Positions 35,426-45,273 of a DNA stretch of 64,000 nt are shown in pieces (the stretch's first letter is position 1; every line of letters begins with the position of its first letter). Origin of the DNA: Halobacteriovorax sp. JY17 (GTDB taxonomy: Bacteria; Bdellovibrionota; Bacteriovoracia; Bacteriovoracales; Bacteriovoracaceae). The position numbers were made by a program, and so were the translations under genes. The stretch lies in contig NZ_NJER01000001.1 of NCBI RefSeq assembly GCF_002753895.1, positions 62,001 through 126,000 on the forward strand, in the 5' to 3' direction. The notes beneath the pieces were generated by a model that saw only the letters and a list, made by a program, of their open reading frames with translations, ran no database searches and was not told the DNA's origin.

Positions 35426-36931
35426 CTAAGCCATTGAGATTATTTCAGGCTCGTCCTCGGTCTTATCAACTCGAAAGTGGGTTAAGGAATTCTCAAGATC
35501 TTCTTTCTCAGAAGTCACGATGAGTATCTTATCTTGGGATTTAAATGACGTGGAGCCATCAGGAATGATAAATCCTCCATTTCTCTTAATAAATAGAATT
35601 ACGGTTCCCTTTGGAAGACCTAGATCAACAACTCTCTTTTCCACAGCAAAGTCACTATCTTCAATCTTAATTTCTCTAATTCCATTCTTTGTTTTCTCAA
35701 TAACTTCGAGATCAATCGGGAAGTCAGGATCAAAAATAGATTCAATTAGTAAGTTTAATTTCTTGGCAAGGAGCTTCACTGTAGAGCCTTGAACTAGAGC
35801 AGAAATAAGTACAGTAAAGAAGACAAGATCAAATATAAATAGAGATTCCTTCCCTACATTTGTTGCCACTAAACTAGCAAACACTATTGGAGTAGCCCCT
35901 TTTAGTCCTGCCCAAGAAATGAGAAGCTTTTCTTTGAAATCAAATTTAGAAAACATGAGACAAATAAAGACGATAGTAGGTCTAGCGATGATAATACAAA
36001 AGAGAGCTAACATACTTCCACTTGGAGCGATCTCGTAGAGTCTAGATGGAAATACGAGAAGACCTAGCATAATAAAGAGGCCAATTTGAAAGAGCCATGA
36101 AATTCCATCAAAGAAAGATGTGAGAATATGCTTGTGGATAATCCTCTCGTTTCCTATCCTTAGTCCAAATATATAAACGGCTAGAAATCCATTTCCGTAG
36201 AAAGAAGTTACTAGAGAATAAGTAAGAAATAAGAAACCAAGAGCTAGAGCAGGGTAGAGTCCTTGAAAATCCAGTTCTACTTTGTCATTGATAAGCTTGA
36301 ATATTTTAAAGAAAGCGTAGCCACCTAGAATACCGAAGAGAGGGTTCACGAGAAATAAAAGAAAGGAGGAAGCTTGAGTTGTTGTTGTCGCGTCTGCTTG
36401 ATAGAGGCCAAGGAAAATGGTCACTAGTAGATAGGCCATTGGATCATTACTTCCTGACTCTAGCTCTAAAAGAGACTTAACATTCTTTGATACTTGAGCG
36501 TTCTTATCTCGAAGAACTGTAAAAACGGCTGCAGCATCTGTGGAGGAGAGAATTGCTCCAATAAGTAGTGCTTCAAAGAAATCAATATGGAAGAGGTAGT
36601 GACAGAATACACCGACCATTCCAGTGGTAAGAAGAATTCCAAGAGTTGATAAGACAACTCCTGATTTCATGACAGGTTTTATGTCTGATATTTTTGTAAG
36701 AAGACCACCGGTGAAAATAATTAAACAAATGGCCACTAGTGATAGAGAGTGGGTTAGCTCATAATTCTCGTAATCAATTCCACCAATTCCTTCACTTCCA
36801 GAGATCATTCCAATAAATAAAAAGAGAATAAGAATAGGAAGGCCGAATTTACTTAAAGATTTACTCATTACTACACTAAGTAGCAAAAGTACTGAACCAA
36901 TAATCAAAGCATTGTTTAGAATATATTCCAC
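35426..36931 (-). CDS. Potassium/proton antiporter (CPA1 type, NhaP2/CvrA-like)
   Basis: 501 residues. About 12 membrane helices fill residues 1-390, with the CPA1 ion-site region GAILSSTDAAAVFTVL and LLELESGSNDPMAYLL (Asp/Asn-Asp). The C-terminal 110 residues form a RCK-C (TrkA_C) regulatory domain (GLPKGTVILFIKRNGGFIIP). Exports K+ or Na+ in exchange for protons at the inner membrane. The C-terminal domain fits potassium/proton members. Confidence 0.9.
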   Translation of the reverse strand: MEYILNNALIIGSVLLLLSVVMSKSLSKFGLPILILFLFIGMISGSEGIGGIDYENYELTHSLSLVAICLIIFTGGLLTKISDIKPVMKSGVVLSTLGILLTTGMVGVFCHYLFHIDFFEALLIGAILSSTDAAAVFTVLRDKNAQVSKNVKSLLELESGSNDPMAYLLVTIFLGLYQADATTTTQASSFLLFLVNPLFGILGGYAFFKIFKLINDKVELDFQGLYPALALGFLFLTYSLVTSFYGNGFLAVYIFGLRIGNERIIHKHILTSFFDGISWLFQIGLFIMLGLLVFPSRLYEIAPSGSMLALFCIIIARPTIVFICLMFSKFDFKEKLLISWAGLKGATPIVFASLVATNVGKESLFIFDLVFFTVLISALVQGSTVKLLAKKLNLLIESIFDPDFPIDLEVIEKTKNGIREIKIEDSDFAVEKRVVDLGLPKGTVILFIKRNGGFIIPDGSTSFKSQDKILIVTSEKEDLENSLTHFRVDKTEDEPEIISMA

Positions 36932-36979
36932 TCTTTCTTTCTCGGAATTTTAAGGGAAAAATTAATAAACTTTTTTAGA

Positions 36980-37009
36980 TAGGGTACCCTTTTTATTAGG
37001 ATACCCTAG
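36980..37009. repeat. Inverted repeat below fghA
   Basis: TAGGGTA at 36980-36986 faces TACCCTA at 37002-37008, with GG/CC partly extending the stem. It lies just beyond the fghA stop. No T run follows in the sense of fghA, so it may be a processing or stability hairpin and not an intrinsic terminator. Confidence 0.35.
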
Positions 37010-37012
37010 AAG

Positions 37013-37849
37013 TTATTGATTCAAAATATTTAAATGGTGTGTAATGTGATCTTCTAGGAATGTAGAGATGAAGAAATAGCTGTGATCATACCCTTCGCGG
37101 TAATTCACTTCTAACTCTTGTCCTGCATCATTGCATACTTGAATGAAATTGTCGGTTAGCAATTCTTTTTCTAAGAACTCATCAGCAAGTCCTTGATCAA
37201 TGAGAATTTTATCACTTCTTAAATTCTTATTCTTAATAAGCAGTGTTGCATCGTACTTAGAGTATTCATCACTATCTTCTCCCAGATAGCCTTTAAAGGC
37301 CTTTCTTCCCCAAGAGCATTCGCTTGGATTAACGATGGGGGAGAACGCGGAAACAGAACTAAAGAGATTTATCTCATTTAGGGCAAGTACAAGAGCTCCA
37401 TGGCCACCCATAGAGTGACCCATTATAGAAATTTTCTTCACATTAAAGTTTTTCTTTAGGATTTCTATTAATTCGATGGAGACGTAGTCGTACATTTTAT
37501 AATGATCTTTATAACCAGAAGTTGTGGCATTTAAATAAAAGCTCGCACCTGATCCAAAGTCATAGCTCTCATGTTCTTTATCTAACTCAAGACCCCTAGG
37601 TGAGGTATCTGGGCAAATGACCATTGTATTTGTTCCAGCGAGAAGTTTTTGGACTCCTGACTTTGTAATGAAGTTTTCTTCCGTACAAGTGAGTCCTGAT
37701 AGCCATATAATGGCATTTTCAATCTCTTCCTTGGGACGCGGTTCAAAAGTAGAGAAGGCCATACTGGTTCCAGTTACTACAGACTTATGTTTGTAGTAAC
37801 AAGTTTCTCCATTAAAGGTTTTATTCTTCTTTGTTTGTTCAATGATCAT
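37013..37849 (-). CDS. fghA: S-formylglutathione hydrolase
   Basis: 278 residues, alpha/beta-hydrolase. The nucleophile Ser is in SIMGHSMGGHGAL, the oxyanion region is IIWLSGLTCTEENFITK, the acid is in IDQGLADEFL, and the His is in GYDHSYFFISTF. It cleaves S-formylglutathione to glutathione and formate, the second step of glutathione-dependent formaldehyde removal. The first-step dehydrogenase gene lies 14 bases upstream on the same strand. Confidence 0.95.
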   Translation of the reverse strand: MIIEQTKKNKTFNGETCYYKHKSVVTGTSMAFSTFEPRPKEEIENAIIWLSGLTCTEENFITKSGVQKLLAGTNTMVICPDTSPRGLELDKEHESYDFGSGASFYLNATTSGYKDHYKMYDYVSIELIEILKKNFNVKKISIMGHSMGGHGALVLALNEINLFSSVSAFSPIVNPSECSWGRKAFKGYLGEDSDEYSKYDATLLIKNKNLRSDKILIDQGLADEFLEKELLTDNFIQVCNDAGQELEVNYREGYDHSYFFISTFLEDHITHHLNILNQ

Positions 37850-37863
37850 TTCTTCTTCCTAAT

Positions 37864-38997
<1,134 letters not shown>

Positions 38998-39030
38998 TTA
39001 AAACCTCATTATCTTAGCACTAAGTTGACA

Positions 39031-39070
39031 ATAGTTTACTATGGTGACAGAGTGTTTCCATATGGAAACA
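39031..39070. promoter_or_regulatory. Two inverted repeats between frmA and the LysR gene
   Basis: ATAGT-TT-ACTAT at 39031-39042 and the perfect 18-base palindrome TGTTTCCATATGGAAACA at 39053-39070 lie in the divergent control region. The second contains the LysR-gene ATG (39062), so a bound protein there would block its own translation start or transcription. Confidence 0.5.
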
Positions 39071-39949
39071 ATAAAAGTAATTTCGGCCATCTCGGTATTT
39101 GAAAAAGTTGCTAAGAATAAGAGCTTTTCTGCTGCTGCTACAGAGTTAGGAGTATCAAAGGCCTATGTTAGTAAGCTTATTACTGGCCTAGAGGACGAGT
39201 TTGGAGAGAGATTATTCATTAGATCCACTCGAAAGGTGAAATTAACCTTTTTAGGGGAGGATCTCTTTGAAAAGTGTCAGGCTCCGCTTGATGCCCTCAA
39301 TTCTATAAGAGAAGGGCTTTTAAATCGTTCTCCGTCTCCAAAAGGCATGTTTAAAGTCTCCGTTGCAGGGGCTTTTGGTGAGGAGTATCTCGCTCCCATT
39401 CTCTTTGAAATGGCAAAGCTCTATCCAGATCTTAAGATAGATATTTCATTCTCAACGAGAAACGTTGATCTACTAGATGAGAATGTAGATGTGGCCATTC
39501 GTGTGGGAGAGTTACAGGATTCTAATCTCTATGCTAGAAAAATTTCTTCTAGACGTGAGTATATCTGCGCGAGTAAGAAGTTTTTCAAAGCGAATGGAGA
39601 GCCAAAGTCACCAAGGGAGCTTGCTGAATTTAATTGTTTAGTAGGTGTTGGGGATTCTTGGAGTTTTAATATAAAGAAGAAAGTTCAAAGAGTAAAAGTG
39701 AGTGGAAACTTACGCTCTGATAATGGACGGGTGTTACTAAAAGCTGCACTAGACCATATTGGACTTGTAAAACTACCCGATGTTTATGTAAAAGAGTACT
39801 TAGATAATGGGCAGCTAATTAGTATTTTAGATCAATATGTTGTGAAAGAGATTCCTATTTGGGCGGTAACTCATTCAAAGAAGAAGAGCTCTACAAACTT
39901 AAAACATTTCTTAGACCTGCTTGAAAACCATTTAGATAAAGAGAAGTAA
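39062..39949 (+). CDS. LysR-family transcriptional regulator
   Basis: 295 residues from the ATG at 39062 (METIKVISAISVFEKV). The upstream ATG at 39041 adds seven residues not seen in relatives. The N-terminal winged helix reads NKSFSAAATELGVSKAYVSKLITGLE, followed by the effector-binding domain (GMFKVSVAGAFGEEYLAP). Being divergent from frmA-fghA, it may control formaldehyde detoxification, or the downstream dioxygenase-like gene, which starts one base after its stop. Confidence 0.88.
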   Translation: METIKVISAISVFEKVAKNKSFSAAATELGVSKAYVSKLITGLEDEFGERLFIRSTRKVKLTFLGEDLFEKCQAPLDALNSIREGLLNRSPSPKGMFKVSVAGAFGEEYLAPILFEMAKLYPDLKIDISFSTRNVDLLDENVDVAIRVGELQDSNLYARKISSRREYICASKKFFKANGEPKSPRELAEFNCLVGVGDSWSFNIKKKVQRVKVSGNLRSDNGRVLLKAALDHIGLVKLPDVYVKEYLDNGQLISILDQYVVKEIPIWAVTHSKKKSSTNLKHFLDLLENHLDKEK

Positions 39950-39950
39950 A

Positions 39951-40280
39951 ATGAACTTTAAAGAATATCACGCACATATTTACTATGATGAATCAACACA
40001 TGAGAAAGCTCTTGAGGTTATTGAAAGAGCAAGACAGGTGGAGTTCTTCTCAGTGGGAAGGGCCCATGAGAAGTTAGTGGGACCTCATCCAAGATGGAGT
40101 TGCCAGTTACTATTTAGCAATGATGATCTTCCAAAGGCAATGCCTTGGATTTTAGAAAATAGAGAAGGGCTTACTATTTTCATGCACCCTGATACGGGTA
40201 ATGATTATATCGATCACACTGATCATACCATCTGGATGGGTGAGATGCTTGAATTAGATACTAGCCGATTTAAAAAGTAG
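39951..40280 (+). CDS. DOPA 4,5-dioxygenase family protein
   Basis: 109 residues, typical for the bacterial family. Characteristic His motifs are EYHAHIYYDE, VGPHPRWSCQLLF, TIFMHPDTGNDYIDHTDHTIWMG (quoted in part: FMHPDTGND and DHTDHTIW). Related plant and fungal enzymes open catechol rings. Bacterial members have little-known substrates. Co-directional and almost touching the LysR gene before it and the JmjC-like gene after it. Confidence 0.88.
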   Translation: MNFKEYHAHIYYDESTHEKALEVIERARQVEFFSVGRAHEKLVGPHPRWSCQLLFSNDDLPKAMPWILENREGLTIFMHPDTGNDYIDHTDHTIWMGEMLELDTSRFKK

Positions 40281-40285
40281 AAACT

Positions 40286-41203
40286 ATGTATCACTTTCTA
40301 AATAAAATTTTGCCAGTAGAAGAAATAAGTAAGTTACAAGAATGTGTACTTCAAAATAAAGTCTACTTCTTTGAATCAGATGGTAAATTCTTAGAGGAGT
40401 TAAAAAAATTAAAATTTCTCTCCTCTCTCGATTCTCTCTTATCCAATTGGAAAGAAGAAGTTGATGTTCATCTATTAGATTTAAAAGATGAAGCAAGCAC
40501 AAAGAAAGTTAAGGCTAGCTCTGCAAAGGAGTACTTCTCTAAAGGAATGGGACTGCTCTTTAATGACGCCAATCTTCGCGGTGGGTGTTATCAAAGTTTA
40601 CTAGATGGCCTCTCGGCAGACCTTGGTGTTTCAAATGCAACACTTTCTAGAAATCTCATTTATGCGACACCTAAGGGTGGTGGTACAGCAACACACTTTG
40701 ATCAAAATATTAATTTAATCATTCAAGTTCACGGAGAGAAATCTTGGTGGATTGAAGAAAATCAATCAATAAAGAATCCTCTTACAAGGCACACGTTGGG
40801 AACCGAGGCTGAGCCAGAGCTTGCTAGTTATATGGAAGCTCCTTTCTCTGATTCAATAAATTATCAGCATGAGTATAGACTAACACCAGGTTCAATTCTC
40901 TTTGTTCCAAGAGGTTATTGGCATAAAACTCATGCTCATAGTGAAGCCCTTGCCCTTAACTTTACTTTCTCAGTGCCATCGTGGGCCGATATCCTATCCA
41001 TGGGACTTCGTGCTCGAATCATTCAATCTGAATTATGGAGAGAGTCAGTAATTGGTTTAAATAATCAAGAGTCAGCCAATAGAAAAGTTCAAGACTTTCA
41101 AATGCTAATTGATTCATTAAAAGAAGATATTCAGAATTGGAAGGCTGAAGATATACTAGGTTTTGTTGAATTTAATGGAATAGAGGCTTCTCCTGATGAA
41201 TAG
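40286..41203 (+). CDS. JmjC/cupin-4 family oxygenase
   Basis: 305 residues. The double-stranded beta-helix core has the Fe(II) ligands in THFDQNINLIIQVHG (HxD) and in YWHKTHAHSEALALNF (His), with GSILFVPRGYWH preceding, as in JmjC and ribosomal-oxygenase proteins. Likely a 2-oxoglutarate-dependent hydroxylase of a protein or small molecule. It overlaps the following flavoprotein gene by eight bases and is five bases from the preceding gene, so it is part of a small operon. Confidence 0.85.
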   Translation: MYHFLNKILPVEEISKLQECVLQNKVYFFESDGKFLEELKKLKFLSSLDSLLSNWKEEVDVHLLDLKDEASTKKVKASSAKEYFSKGMGLLFNDANLRGGCYQSLLDGLSADLGVSNATLSRNLIYATPKGGGTATHFDQNINLIIQVHGEKSWWIEENQSIKNPLTRHTLGTEAEPELASYMEAPFSDSINYQHEYRLTPGSILFVPRGYWHKTHAHSEALALNFTFSVPSWADILSMGLRARIIQSELWRESVIGLNNQESANRKVQDFQMLIDSLKEDIQNWKAEDILGFVEFNGIEASPDE

Positions 41204-42401
41204 TGTAAATATCATCGGTGCTGGACCTTCGGGTCTATTTTGTTCTTATCTTCTCTTAAAGAAGGGATACAAAGTTTCACTCTACGATCAAATGGGTGGA
41301 GTGGGAAAGAAGTTTCTTGTGGCCGGAAATGGTGGGCTTAATCTAACTCATTCCGAAGATCTTGAAATATTTGTTTCAAGATATGGTGATAACTCAAAAA
41401 TCTTTACAGAACTTATCGGACAATTTAGTCCTAGAGACTTAAGACTATGGTGTGACTCTCTAGGTGTTGAAACATTTATTGGCTCTAGTGGAAGAGTTTT
41501 TCCAAAATCATTAAAAGCGGCAGAGTTATTAAGTCTGTGGCTCAAGTCTTTAAAGGAAAACCCTAATTTTTCCTTAAATTTAAAGCATAAACTCATTGAT
41601 ATTGATCTTGAAGGAAACCTGCTCTTTGAAAATACAATTGGTGAACTCAAGGCAAAGTCTGATCATACGATTCTCTGCCTTGGTGGGGGCAGTTGGAAGA
41701 AGACTGGTTCCGATGGTCTTTGGACAGGGTATCTTAAAAAATTAAATTTAGACTTAGAAGAATTTCGCTCTATGAATTGTGGCTTCACTGTGAATTGGAG
41801 TAATCATTTTAAAGAAGATTTTGAAGACGACTACTTGAAAAATATTAAAGTTAAATTTCACAAAGAAGTTACTTCTGGTGAAGTGATGATTACAAAATAT
41901 GGAATTGAAGGTGGAGGAGTCTATGCTCTGAGTTCTCTGATTCAAGGACAAATTGCAGAGAGAAAAACTGCGATAATAACTTTAGATCTAAAGCCACAAT
42001 TAACTGAAGATGAAATTTTAGAGAAAATTAATCGACCAAGAAAGAAGAACTCCTTAAGCAACCATCTTCGAAAAGTTTTAAACCTCTCTAAACTTTCTAT
42101 GAAGCTGCTGCGAGAATTAGTCTCAAAAGATCATTTTGAAGATATGGCCAAATTATCTAAGGCCATAAAAAATCTTCCTATTACTCTTGAATCTGCAAGA
42201 CCATTAGATGAGGCCATCTCTACAAGTGGTGGAGTTCGCTTCTCTAACTTAGATAAGAGTCTTATGTTAAAGGGAAGTAAATCTATTTATCTCATAGGAG
42301 AGATGCTCGACTGGGAAGCGCCAACTGGCGGCTATCTTTTACAGGGGTGTTTTTCTATGGCAAACTTTGTGTCTGATGAAATTTCTAAGAAAGACTCTTA
42401 G
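41196..42401 (+). CDS. NAD(P)/FAD-dependent oxidoreductase (HI0933/BaiN-like)
   Basis: 401 residues. The dinucleotide-binding motif is NIIGAGPSGLFCSYLLLKKG, followed by GGVGKKFLVAGNGGLNLTHS, diagnostic of the HI0933-like family. The C-terminal flavin motif is YLIGEMLDWEAPTGGYLLQ, and STSGGVRF precedes it. Family members are poorly characterised; one reduces bile-acid intermediates and others are uncharacterised flavin oxidoreductases. Its 3' end overlaps the convergent truD gene by 17 bases. Confidence 0.88.
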   Translation: MNSVNIIGAGPSGLFCSYLLLKKGYKVSLYDQMGGVGKKFLVAGNGGLNLTHSEDLEIFVSRYGDNSKIFTELIGQFSPRDLRLWCDSLGVETFIGSSGRVFPKSLKAAELLSLWLKSLKENPNFSLNLKHKLIDIDLEGNLLFENTIGELKAKSDHTILCLGGGSWKKTGSDGLWTGYLKKLNLDLEEFRSMNCGFTVNWSNHFKEDFEDDYLKNIKVKFHKEVTSGEVMITKYGIEGGGVYALSSLIQGQIAERKTAIITLDLKPQLTEDEILEKINRPRKKNSLSNHLRKVLNLSKLSMKLLRELVSKDHFEDMAKLSKAIKNLPITLESARPLDEAISTSGGVRFSNLDKSLMLKGSKSIYLIGEMLDWEAPTGGYLLQGCFSMANFVSDEISKKDS

Positions 42402-43416
42402 TAAACTCTCGTAGCAAAATGGTTGCGTAACTACCCGCAGGAAGAGTGAAGGATAGAATAATATTTTGATCTTCCTTTTCTATTTCTATACTCTGTGGAA
42501 AGACCTTTGCTGATCTTCTCGTTCCTTGTACTTTCATTTTCTTTAGATCTTCAAGAGTGACTTCATCTTTAGAGAAGATAAGCTCCTCTCTCTCTGCTGC
42601 TTGTAGAGTCGGCCCCGTTACTTTAGAACCAAAGATAGGTCCAGTATAAGATATTTCACCTCTTTTAAATTCCTGTAGGTGATCTTTATTGGTATCAAAG
42701 GGAAAGCTGCGCCCACCTTCCGATTTTTGTAGAAGATCCCCTGGTATTAATTCATTGAAGAGATTGTCGCTTATTCTACTTGTAAGCCAGCTATTAAAGA
42801 GTTCTGACTGATAAGCTGAGATATACATTTTCTTAAGCCAATGTTTCTTAACTTTCTTCTTTCCTGTTAAGACCTCTCTTCCAATATCAGCGTTGTCGCC
42901 CTTAGAGCCAAAACGCTGCTCTCCATAGAAGTTTGGTAATCCGTTTTGATTAATAAGTTCTAGAATTTTTTCTGCATTTTGAAAGGAGTCTTTAGTCGTA
43001 TTTGAAATTGTTACCGTGAATCTATTGGCAATTAGATGACCTGTTTTTAATTTATTTAAATGTTTTGAAGATTTTAATATCTCTACATTTTCTAAACTAG
43101 ACGAAATCTTTTTGCATACTTCAGCAATATCAGCTGTTGCCCCAAGTGAAAGGGAGAACCACTGAGTTGTAATGGCCCTCTTATCTTTTAAGCCAGCGTA
43201 ACCAATATCTTTATCTGTAATTTTAAATAACTCACAAAGTGATTTAACAATATCAGTAGTATTTAAATTTGTTTTTCTAATAAGAAGGTAGATATGTTGA
43301 CCTAAACCTTCTGGTTCATAGAGAGGAATCTCATCTACTAGAAAGTGCTCGCACTCTTCTTTAATGACTCCACCTATAGAAAGCTCTAATGGTGTTGAGT
43401 AGGGAAGAGTAATCAT
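42385..43416 (-). CDS. truD: tRNA pseudouridine(13) synthase TruD
   Basis: 343 residues. The catalytic Asp lies in DIGYAGLKDKRAITTQWFSL, the TruD hallmark, with further family stretches LPNFYGEQRFGSKGDN and SAYQSELFNSWLT. Makes pseudouridine at position 13 of certain tRNAs. The start overlaps the stop of the upstream unknown gene (TAATG), suggesting coupled translation. Confidence 0.94.
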   Translation of the reverse strand: MITLPYSTPLELSIGGVIKEECEHFLVDEIPLYEPEGLGQHIYLLIRKTNLNTTDIVKSLCELFKITDKDIGYAGLKDKRAITTQWFSLSLGATADIAEVCKKISSSLENVEILKSSKHLNKLKTGHLIANRFTVTISNTTKDSFQNAEKILELINQNGLPNFYGEQRFGSKGDNADIGREVLTGKKKVKKHWLKKMYISAYQSELFNSWLTSRISDNLFNELIPGDLLQKSEGGRSFPFDTNKDHLQEFKRGEISYTGPIFGSKVTGPTLQAAEREELIFSKDEVTLEDLKKMKVQGTRRSAKVFPQSIEIEKEDQNIILSFTLPAGSYATILLREFTKSLS

Positions 43417-44579
43417 TAGAATTTCATTCCTGTCACAGGACAGATAAATTCATCAAGACCTTTAATATAATCACTCTCAAAGTCTTCGAGTGTTCTCTCT
43501 GCTATTTGAGTGAATTTAGAATTTTTGATTTCATGGAGAACGTCAAAAGGCATATAGGGACCAAAGACATCTACACCATTATCAAATGTTCTCATCATGG
43601 CGCCAAACGCTCTACAGTATCCAAAGGCCTGATCTTGCCTTGTATAACCTTCAAAGAAGGCCGCTACAATTTCAGCTTTCTCATCCATTGTTATTTTCTC
43701 ACTCTTTCCAAGATCTTCTCCCCACTGGTCCATAAATGGGCCAACTGGAATGAGGAAGTCTGATGACTTTCTAAGTGATTTTGGTTGTCTCATGGACATA
43801 TGCCGATGATTTTCTTTGGAACTAAATTCTTTATTCACTTTTCCCGTAAAGACAAGAATTGGATCGTAGGCATCGTTGAGTTCATGACCTAGTTTGAAGA
43901 TCTTCTTACAAAATGGGTCCTCAATATTCATATTCCACTGGATCATGACTCGGTCAAGGTCTCCAAAATTATGTGCCATGAGTGGAGCGGCCCTAAGAAA
44001 ATTAATATGGTCTCTATCTTCTCTAAGTTGTAGAAGGAGAGTTTCCTCTTTTTTAATTTCAGCGAGGATAACGTTGGCCACTTCTTCGGCAAGTTCTGAC
44101 TCTTGATGTTTTATAAGTGCACAGTAGGCTCCGATAGCAACACTTAGCCATGTTCCTTCATGAGTACTCATCACTTCATCATTAATTCTATTATAGGATT
44201 TTCTATTTGTTACTTGAGCATAATCCCATGACCAAGACTCAATTGTAAGTCTTGCCATTCTTTGAATATGTTTCTTAATATCTTTATGCTTCCAAAGGCC
44301 TTCTCTAATTTGATTATCTACATCAGTAGGAACAAAGGTTCCGGCAGTTGTCCAATGAGCGGCAAGGCAGATATGAAAGTATTCAGTGAGATTAATATTG
44401 GAGAGTTGCTTTAAGTTCTTCTTATAGAATTTAAGTTTTTCTAGGTAGGCCCTCTTGTCTCCACTTGTGTCTAATTCACCACTAAAGAGAAAGGGCGCCG
44501 TATTCTCTACGTGCTTTAATAAGATATTTGGAGCGATTCCATCTAATTGGAATCCTGATTTTAACTTCTTCTTTGCCAT
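43416..44579 (-). CDS. Conserved-looking cytoplasmic protein of unknown function, coupled to truD
   Basis: 387 residues from the ATG at 44579 (MAKKKLKSG); an ATG five codons earlier (44594) is equally possible, since neither has a strong ribosome site. No signal peptide or membrane helix. Helical, with many Trp, His and Arg (YFHICLAAHWTTAG, IESWSWDYAQVTN, MAHNFGDLDRVMIQWNM). The C-terminus ends FICPVTGMKF. I do not recognise the family. It shares the TAATG junction with truD, so a role tied to tRNA modification is possible but unsupported by any motif. Confidence 0.75.
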   Translation of the reverse strand: MAKKKLKSGFQLDGIAPNILLKHVENTAPFLFSGELDTSGDKRAYLEKLKFYKKNLKQLSNINLTEYFHICLAAHWTTAGTFVPTDVDNQIREGLWKHKDIKKHIQRMARLTIESWSWDYAQVTNRKSYNRINDEVMSTHEGTWLSVAIGAYCALIKHQESELAEEVANVILAEIKKEETLLLQLREDRDHINFLRAAPLMAHNFGDLDRVMIQWNMNIEDPFCKKIFKLGHELNDAYDPILVFTGKVNKEFSSKENHRHMSMRQPKSLRKSSDFLIPVGPFMDQWGEDLGKSEKITMDEKAEIVAAFFEGYTRQDQAFGYCRAFGAMMRTFDNGVDVFGPYMPFDVLHEIKNSKFTQIAERTLEDFESDYIKGLDEFICPVTGMKF

Positions 44580-44673
44580 GGGAATTTCTAACATAGTGAT
44601 ATTAATAAGACACTATCATTGTTTAATTTACACAATCCCTATCACTTTTTTCTAGATCCTCTATATTGATACT

Positions 44674-45273
44674 ATGAAAAAGTACATAATGACCCTAATT
44701 CTCATCCTCTGCTTTGGTGCTAACGCGAAGGACTTAAGCTCTTTCTATTTAGATAGCACTTCTCGAGTTCTCTTTGCTGGAGAGAGGCATATAAATGATC
44801 GTGCAAGAGATATATTCTCAGACTCTCTACAGAGCTTTAAAGATAGTGGAGGAGATACTCTAGGACTTGAGATGGTTGAAAGCCATAAGCAGTATCTACT
44901 TGATAACTTCTTAGAAGAGCGTGAAAATTCTGAGTTTGAACTCTATGAGTATTTAAGAGTTCGCTGGCAATATAATACTAAGAACTATATGAAATTAATT
45001 ACGAGAGCTAAATCTCTGGAACTCAAACTCTTGGCCATTGACCTAGATAAGAGAAAGTGGCCAGCTGAAACTGCTCTCTATCCTGTTCCGCCAGATATTT
45101 CAAAAGTTCGCGTAGCAAGAGAGGCCCATATGGCAAAGCTCTTGTGCCGGGCCGACTTTCAAAGAATTATTGTCATCATTGGTTCATTTCACTCTTTAAA
45201 GGAATATCTTCCCTCAGGGCTTCGAAACGAGTGTTACGCTGACTCAGCTACTTTTGATATTACTTCTTTATAA
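44674..45273 (+). CDS. ChaN-like exported protein
   Basis: 199 residues with a signal peptide to about Ala18 (CFGANA). Residues VLFAGERHIND, DTLGLEMVESHKQYL and IIVIIGSFHSLKEYLP match the ChaN/haem-binding-uptake (Cofac_haem_bdg) family. Family proteins are linked to haem or metal handling at the envelope. No lipobox Cys is seen, so it is probably soluble in the periplasm. It is shorter than typical members. Confidence 0.72.
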   Translation: MKKYIMTLILILCFGANAKDLSSFYLDSTSRVLFAGERHINDRARDIFSDSLQSFKDSGGDTLGLEMVESHKQYLLDNFLEERENSEFELYEYLRVRWQYNTKNYMKLITRAKSLELKLLAIDLDKRKWPAETALYPVPPDISKVRVAREAHMAKLLCRADFQRIIVIIGSFHSLKEYLPSGLRNECYADSATFDITSL

